From: Prorocentrum cordatum
Lineage: Eukaryota; Sar; Dinophyceae; Prorocentrales; Prorocentraceae
NCBI GenBank assembly: GCA_963575745.1
Contig: CAUYUJ010000348.1
Span: 267,710 to 331,709, forward strand
Direction: 5' to 3'
DNA: 64,000 nucleotides
Shown here: positions 58,865 to 64,000 of the stretch, in pieces
Layout of the letters: each line of letters begins with the position of its first letter
Numbering within the stretch: the first letter of the stretch is position 1
Notes under the pieces: model-generated
What the model was told of the DNA's origin: nothing
What the model saw: the letters and a program-made list of their open reading frames with translations, nothing else
Databases searched by the model: none
Translations under genes and position numbers: made by a program

Positions 58865-61800
58865 ATGTCATCGAGGCGGGGCGCCAAGCCGCCGCGCTTG
58901 ACACCTGGGGCGCTGGCTGCGCACGCGGCAGCACACACCCCCGCCCAGAAGACGATTACGAAGGTGTCGACTGCGCCGTCTGCCTCCAAGGCAGTCAGCC
59001 TGGCAGGCGCGTCCACCGCGGCAGGAGATGGGGCCACCAGGAGGCGAGGTCCCAATAAGAAGGTCAGTTGCTCCAGGAACGCGTGCAAGGAGGTGATGCT
59101 CAGTGGCAAGGCTGCCTGCGCCGAGTGCCATGCCACCTTTGCGTGGGGCAACTTCGACGGCAAGGGGGCGCTCGAGGAGGTCATTCAGAAATGCAACACA
59201 GAGCCGTCCAGCGATCAGCCGTTCAGTAAGGTCAACACCATCAGGATCCAGAAGCACCTCGGTGAGAAGACGATGGAGACTGAGCAGGTAGTTGGACAGG
59301 AATCGCACAAGCTCAGAATCATCGAGACTTGGGATGGCCACCTGAAGTCGACCATCGAATCCGAGTCGGGGAAGAGCTTCAAGGAGCTGAAGCTGACGCA
59401 GACGCTGCTGCCTTCTGCTGACCTGCGGGCCGCGCACCCAGGGGCACTGACCAAGGTCAAGGGCGTCAGATACGAGCTGGTGAAAGAGCACATCGTCTCG
59501 AAAGACACGTTCAATATGCTCCGCTCGAGCCAGATGTACAAGCAACAGGGCGCCAACGCTTTCAAGAAGGCCAAGCAGCAGTGGACTTCTGCGTTCGTCA
59601 GGAGGCTGCGGAACACGACCATCACCAAGCTCGACTTGGGGGGTGATGACGTTCCGCCAGACGACGGCGACGGTGGCCCTGCAGACGATGATTTGGACGC
59701 AGAAGGTGAGGAGGGAGAAGAGGAGGATGACCCAGATGCGGCTGACCCTTGCATTGATGAGGCTGCGGGCAATCCTGCGCCCGCGCTTGCAGCACCGTCT
59801 GCCGCGGGCGCCGCTGCTTCCTCGGCGCCGCGGTATCCGCAGCCATCCCCGCCCAGGTCCATCAAGGCTGCCTCCGCCGTCGGGGCGTCGGTTCGGAGCC
59901 CTGCTCCGAAGAGGTCGCCTTCTGGCGGCATGTCTGTCCTGCAACGCGTGCCGCAGGACGGCAAGTACGAGCGCTACGGGGTCACGTGGGACACGAACGA
60001 TGCCGAGGAGAAGGCAGCGCTCGAGAAGCTGGCGAAGTGCGACCCCATCGAGGCCTTGATGGACCAGTGCACGAAGGTCAGCGAGAGGTGGGCCAGGGAG
60101 TTGCGCAAAAAACGGGCTGACGCTGACCCCAGCGACTCGATTGCCACTCACATCCAGAAGCACCTCGCGTTGATGGCGCGGTGCAGGGCCGTCTCCCTCA
60201 ACAGCCTCCCGTGCTACGGCAATCGGGAGGAGCGCATCCAGGACATCGAGGCAGTGGTCAAGGCGAAGGTCGAGTTCCCGATCGAGTGGCAGGTCGCAGT
60301 TGCTTTTCGCGCGCTGGAAGACATCACCCAGTCGAGCTCCATGTTGGCACATATCAAGGAAGCCATGGTCATCGCGTCGTTCGTTCCAGCCGATTTCTCC
60401 GCCACGTTTGAGTTCGACCCCCTGCAGCCCGAGATGCATGCGATCGTCGGTTCACCCGATGAGGTTGTGTCTCGCTGGCGGGGCGCGTTCAGCAGGCTCC
60501 TGAAGGCGTTGGTCAGGCTTGCAGAGGGGAAGCCGAACTCACAGGCAGTCGCCGCGGCCATCCAGCTAGAGGATATTCTCACCGACCTCGACGTCGACTC
60601 TGACCCCTCGTACCACAGCTGCCTCCAGGAGTCCCTCAAGCCACTCAGGTGCCTCATCTGTGTCTTCGACTGTTCGCACTTAGAGTTTTACGACGACGTG
60701 GCCGACACGCTGAGGGCTGCGAAGGCGGGTGGCCTCGCGGTCAACGATACGAGGCGCGCCGTGATCGACGCTATGGATAAGCTCCCCGCCTACACCGCCA
60801 AGCTCGAAGAGATCAAGAAGAGTTCCAGGGCGGCCCAGCAGCACTCCGAGCGCATTATGACGATGTGTGAGGCCATTGTAGACGAGACAAAGACCCACCC
60901 GCCGCAGCAGCTTCATAAGTGGCTGGACATGCTGATGAAGGCGAAGATCGAGATCGGCATCCCTGATGCGACGGCGCATGCCTTCAACACGTTCGGCACG
61001 GCCCTGGAACGGCACCTTTCCGAGGGCAGCGTGCGGCACATCCTTTCGGGCGACGTCGGATGCATCGCAGTCGCTGGGCAGCTCATGGAGTTCCTGCGGG
61101 CCGCGTGTCCGCACTTCCCTGGGCACAGTGGTGTCATTACGAAGGCGATGGAGCTAGGAAGTGCGTTCCTCGAGCAAGCCAGTAATACTGCGATCGCCGA
61201 CGCAGCTGCCGATGCATTCGGCAACTTGTTGAGGGCGTCCCAAGGCGAGGTGGAGTTCAAGCCGATCATCGACCAGACGGCTGCGGCCATCAACGACTTC
61301 GTCAACTCGCAGCTCACCATCAACGATGACCAGGCCTCGGACGCGGTGCGGGGCATCAAGTGTCTGAATGATGCGAGGTTGGCGCATTACCACATGTACT
61401 CGCCTGCGTTCATGGGGAACTTGAGCGCCCTCGCAGTCTCCCTGAAGAGCATGGTCCTCGATCAGGCGGAGTGCAGGGCCGCCGACGCTTTCGAGGACTT
61501 GTGGGCAAAGCTGTCGGCGGTGTCGGCGGCGAAGCAGTCGTGGATGCAGTTGGGGGGGGCCGTTGAGGCTCGGATCGCCGCGGACGTTGGCCTTGGAGCG
61601 ATCTTGGACGTGCTGTCCGCGACCGTCGCCCTGGAGAAGGCTGTCAACGCAGTTGGCAGCAACAGCGTGGCTGACATCGGGAAGGTGGTTGAGGACGCAA
61701 AGGGGATTGTCAGCGAGGTGGCGGCGGTAACCTGCGACAGCAGCGACAGGGAGCTCCAGCTAGCGCTGGCCTCGAGCAAGCTGGAGAACATCGGCCAAGG

Positions 61801-62239
61801 TGTGGACGACGGCACCGACTGGGCGAGGGACCTCTCCGACAAGACAATCGAGGAGGTGAAGGCCGTCGGGAAGACCGACTTCCTCGCGGAGTTCAAAGCG
61901 TTGGAGCTGGAGGCGGCCATCGGCACGGTGGAGGGCGCCCTCACCAGTGCCAAGGCCCTCTGCGAGAAGTTCGGGCGGGAGCCGAACGCTGACTTGGTGT
62001 CGAGAGCCAACAGAGCGCTGCTCATCGGGAAGAAGACCCGCTGGGAGGGCTTGATCCTGCTCGAGCTCGTGGCGATGGACGCCCAGAGCAACGATTCGGC
62101 AGAGCGCGGCACGACTGTTGCGAACATCAGGAAGTTCAAGCGCCTCGCCGAGAAAGATGGAGTATTCAAAAACATGTTGCCGCAGATAGTTGAGGCCGTG
62201 AGCTCCGCTGAGAGCAGCAAGAAGAGGAAATCGCGCTGA
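58865..62239 (+). CDS. Large unnamed nuclear-type protein, single exon
   Basis: 1,124 residues without intron. ATG 58,865 is preferred over the in-frame 58,736 because a strong acceptor lies between them. Residues 1-66 are basic, Ala/Thr-rich. C69, C74, C85 and C88 (CSRNAC...CAEC) form a zinc-knuckle-like cluster. Residues about 110-256 are mixed (ETWDGHLKSTIE, LVKEHIVSKDTFNMLRSS). Residues 258-295 are Asp/Glu-rich, followed by a Pro/Ala/Ser linker with basic SPAPKRSPSGG. From about 370 on it is almost entirely helical, as in HEAT-like or coiled scaffolds, ending SSKKRKSR, a nuclear signal. I recognise no catalytic motif. Stable frame, codon use like the 37,413 gene. Copies of such long intronless proteins recur in dinoflagellate genomes (recollection). 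Confidence 0.75.
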   Translation: MSSRRGAKPPRLTPGALAAHAAAHTPAQKTITKVSTAPSASKAVSLAGASTAAGDGATRRRGPNKKVSCSRNACKEVMLSGKAACAECHATFAWGNFDGKGALEEVIQKCNTEPSSDQPFSKVNTIRIQKHLGEKTMETEQVVGQESHKLRIIETWDGHLKSTIESESGKSFKELKLTQTLLPSADLRAAHPGALTKVKGVRYELVKEHIVSKDTFNMLRSSQMYKQQGANAFKKAKQQWTSAFVRRLRNTTITKLDLGGDDVPPDDGDGGPADDDLDAEGEEGEEEDDPDAADPCIDEAAGNPAPALAAPSAAGAAASSAPRYPQPSPPRSIKAASAVGASVRSPAPKRSPSGGMSVLQRVPQDGKYERYGVTWDTNDAEEKAALEKLAKCDPIEALMDQCTKVSERWARELRKKRADADPSDSIATHIQKHLALMARCRAVSLNSLPCYGNREERIQDIEAVVKAKVEFPIEWQVAVAFRALEDITQSSSMLAHIKEAMVIASFVPADFSATFEFDPLQPEMHAIVGSPDEVVSRWRGAFSRLLKALVRLAEGKPNSQAVAAAIQLEDILTDLDVDSDPSYHSCLQESLKPLRCLICVFDCSHLEFYDDVADTLRAAKAGGLAVNDTRRAVIDAMDKLPAYTAKLEEIKKSSRAAQQHSERIMTMCEAIVDETKTHPPQQLHKWLDMLMKAKIEIGIPDATAHAFNTFGTALERHLSEGSVRHILSGDVGCIAVAGQLMEFLRAACPHFPGHSGVITKAMELGSAFLEQASNTAIADAAADAFGNLLRASQGEVEFKPIIDQTAAAINDFVNSQLTINDDQASDAVRGIKCLNDARLAHYHMYSPAFMGNLSALAVSLKSMVLDQAECRAADAFEDLWAKLSAVSAAKQSWMQLGGAVEARIAADVGLGAILDVLSATVALEKAVNAVGSNSVADIGKVVEDAKGIVSEVAAVTCDSSDRELQLALASSKLENIGQGVDDGTDWARDLSDKTIEEVKAVGKTDFLAEFKALELEAAIGTVEGALTSAKALCEKFGREPNADLVSRANRALLIGKKTRWEGLILLELVAMDAQSNDSAERGTTVANIRKFKRLAEKDGVFKNMLPQIVEAVSSAESSKKRKSR

Positions 62240-62779
62240 GGTCAGGGCCGACCAGCAGAGCACAGACAACAGCACTCGGCCTCGCACGCCGTACGCCGCA
62301 GGCGGCAGAGCGCAGCAAAAGTCGTGACGCTTCGCGTAGCCCTACCAGCCCATCCAGAACCGATTGCCAGGTGAGTTGGTTAGCCAAGGGTTCCTGGAAG
62401 GACGCAGTCGCACAGCCGTTTTGGAGGCGTGCTGGAGGGGTGCAGAAGAGCTGGAACATAAGGCTGGTGACATACTACGTGTTGCCTATGCCACGGCAGT
62501 GCCGCTGGTCACAATAGTGAAGTGGGGGAGCTCTAGAAGCGCAGACGGGCGGTGCTTCTGCTGGTGATGGTGTTGGTGTTTTTGCTCCTGGTGCTGGCGG
62601 TGCCGCTGCTGGTGCCGTTGCTGATGTTGCTGGCGCTTGTGGTGTTTGTCCTACTGCTGGGATTCCGCCTGGGCTGTTGCTGGTTCTGCTTATGCTGCTG
62701 GTGGTGCTGTTGTCAATGCTGGTGTTGTTTCTCTTGTTGCTGCTGGTGGTTCTCCCGCATCGTGGGGCCACCTTGACAC

Positions 62780-63130
62780 CTCGGGTGGATAACGCTCGGG
62801 ACCGATCCGAAGTCACCTCGAGGGGTTTACCCCTCGAGGCGACCACGGATCAGTTCCGAACTTTACTCCTCGAGGTGACCACGGATCCGGCCTGAACTTT
62901 ACCACCCGAGGTGACCTCGGATCGGTCCCAAGCGTTGCCCCTCGAGGTGGCCACGGATCGGTCCCGAGCGTTACCCCTCGAAATGACATCGGATCGGTCC
63001 CGAGCTTAAAGCTCGGGGCGGATCCGTTGTCACCTCGAGGGGTAAAGTTCGGGATCGATCCGCGATCACCTCGAGGGGTAAAACTCGGGACCATTCCGTG
63101 GTCACCTCGAGGGGTGAAGCTCGGGACCGA
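62780..63130. repeat. 37-bp minisatellite with an inverted middle
   Basis: Units at 62,780-62,826 and from 63,005 on are in the orientation of copy 1. Those at 62,829-63,000 are reversed. The two junctions are inverted repeats: CCTCGAGGGGT-TT-ACCCCTCGAGG (62,816-62,839) and GGTCCCGAGCTT-AAAGCTCGGG (about 62,996-63,017). Confidence 0.85.
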
Positions 63131-63134
63131 TGCG

Positions 63135-63139
63135 GCTGG

Positions 63140-63178
<39 letters not shown>

Positions 63179-63445
63179 GACTGACGGTGTGCGTGTGCTG
63201 CTGGCGATGCTGGTGCTGCTGCTGGTGTTATGGCTGGTGGTGGTGGTGCTGGAGCTGATGCTGCTGGTGCTGCTGGTGCTGCTGCTCTGGCTGGTACTGT
63301 TTATTATCGTGCTGCTGGTGCTGCTGCTGGTGCTGCTGGTGCTGCTGCTGGTGTTGGTGCTGGTGGTTGTGGTGGTGCTGCGGCTGATGGTGGTTCTGCT
63401 GGTGCTGCTGCGGGTGCTGGCGGTGTTGGTGACCAGCAGGCTGCG
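63135..63445. repeat. GCTGCTGGTG repeat of copy 2
   Basis: A pure GCT run at 63,140-63,175, then GCTGGTGCTGCTGGTG-type repeats to 63,445. Confidence 0.85.
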
Positions 63446-64000
63446 TAACGACCGCCTAGGAAGCGTTTTTTCGGAGGTCTTTTGGGGCCACCTTGGGGCT
63501 CTCTGGGGGTTCTCTTGGGGCCCTCTTGGGGCCATCTTGGGGCTCTGTTGGGGTGGTCTTGGGGCCCTCTTGTGGCTCTGTCTGGGCGTCTGGGCCCCCC
63601 TCGTCGGGCCATCTTGGGGGCCACGGCTGAAACAAAAAGAATGCTGCGTTAATTCGGATCGCCCCCCTTGGGAACTCACCGCAACGCCTTGGGGCCCTCT
63701 GGTGCCACTTTTCTTAGGACGGTCGTGGGCGCTCTTGGGCCGTCATGGGGCAACCTTGGGCCTCCCTCGGGGCCCTCTGGGGCAAGATTGCTGCCGTTTT
63801 GACGCCCCAAGAGCCCATCGGAAACGAGGGAGCGAGAAAACAATCAACATTGGGTTTCCGTAGGTTTCGGAACCCGTTTGGCATTTTTTGTGGGGTCCTT
63901 GAATGGCCCGAACGACTGGAATTCCCCTCGGGGTCGTATCGAAGCTTCTTGGATGCGGGTCGGAAGCCACCTTGAGCCAGCTCGAGTTATCGTGGCCATC

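Larger units (their letters stand above)
62326..63980. repeat. 1.65-kb duplicated block, copy 2
   Basis: See copy 1 (43,658-45,350). Starts 87 nt after the stop of the 58,865 gene; the first copy starts 0.8 kb after the stop of the 37,413 gene. Ends with a phased CTTGGGG tract and core (GAGCGAGAAAACAATC) at about 63,810-63,860. Confidence 0.85.

Overview
The window reads as nuclear DNA of a dinoflagellate, GC-rich and repeat-laden. Four things support this: relict copies of the 22-nt dinoflagellate spliced leader (DinoSL) just upstream of two intron-poor genes; a PPR (pentatricopeptide) consensus of the kind expanded in dinoflagellates; a bacterial-type HU-like protein gene; and two divergent one-direction gene blocks. 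The genus cannot be fixed from the sequence alone; a Prorocentrum-, Polarella- or Symbiodinium-like genome would fit.

Left block, about 2.6-34.2 kb, minus strand. Dispersed 105-nt modules encode single 35-residue PPR motifs (SYNAGISACEKGEQW...), some in tandem pairs, some decayed by frameshift. They are separated by 1-5 kb composite introns or intron-like repeats. In the sense (minus) direction the recurring order of parts is: PPR remnant; C-rich tract (plus strand CTTGGGGCC repeats) with an A-rich core; a pyrimidine tract; a (CAG)n or similar triplet run; about 100 nt of conserved sequence; a small hairpin (GTGGAC/GTCCAC); 13 nt; then TAG and the next module. At ten sites the hairpin lies exactly 13 nt from the acceptor-like TAG, and its stem covaries between intron subfamilies. 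A 1.64-kb foldback transposon (27,914-29,553, TAC target duplication) has jumped into one module remnant.

Middle, about 34.2-37.4 kb: a divergent strand-switch zone with an 89-bp satellite, short tandem repeats and a 24-bp-arm inverted repeat.

Right block, plus strand. (1) 37,413-42,853: a large unnamed dinoflagellate-type protein with an AT-hook, probably three exons, preceded by a relict DinoSL. (2) 57,112-57,882: a protein with an HU/IHF-like domain, preceded by a relict DinoSL. (3) 58,865-62,239: an uninterrupted 1,124-residue protein with a Cys4 cluster, acidic linker and C-terminal basic nuclear signal. Genes 1 and 3 are each followed by a copy of the same 1.65-kb repeat block (43,658 and 62,326). 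Between 43 and 57 kb lie satellites (the 89-bp family again; a 52-bp family with a palindrome), homopolymer runs and extremely GC-rich DNA with few credible genes.

No rRNA, tRNA, CRISPR array, bacterial operon or virus was recognised. Most long open frames here are artefacts of repeats and high GC. How the genes work together: no shared pathway can be read. The PPR modules suggest organellar RNA processing; the HU-like protein suggests chromatin or organelle DNA packaging.
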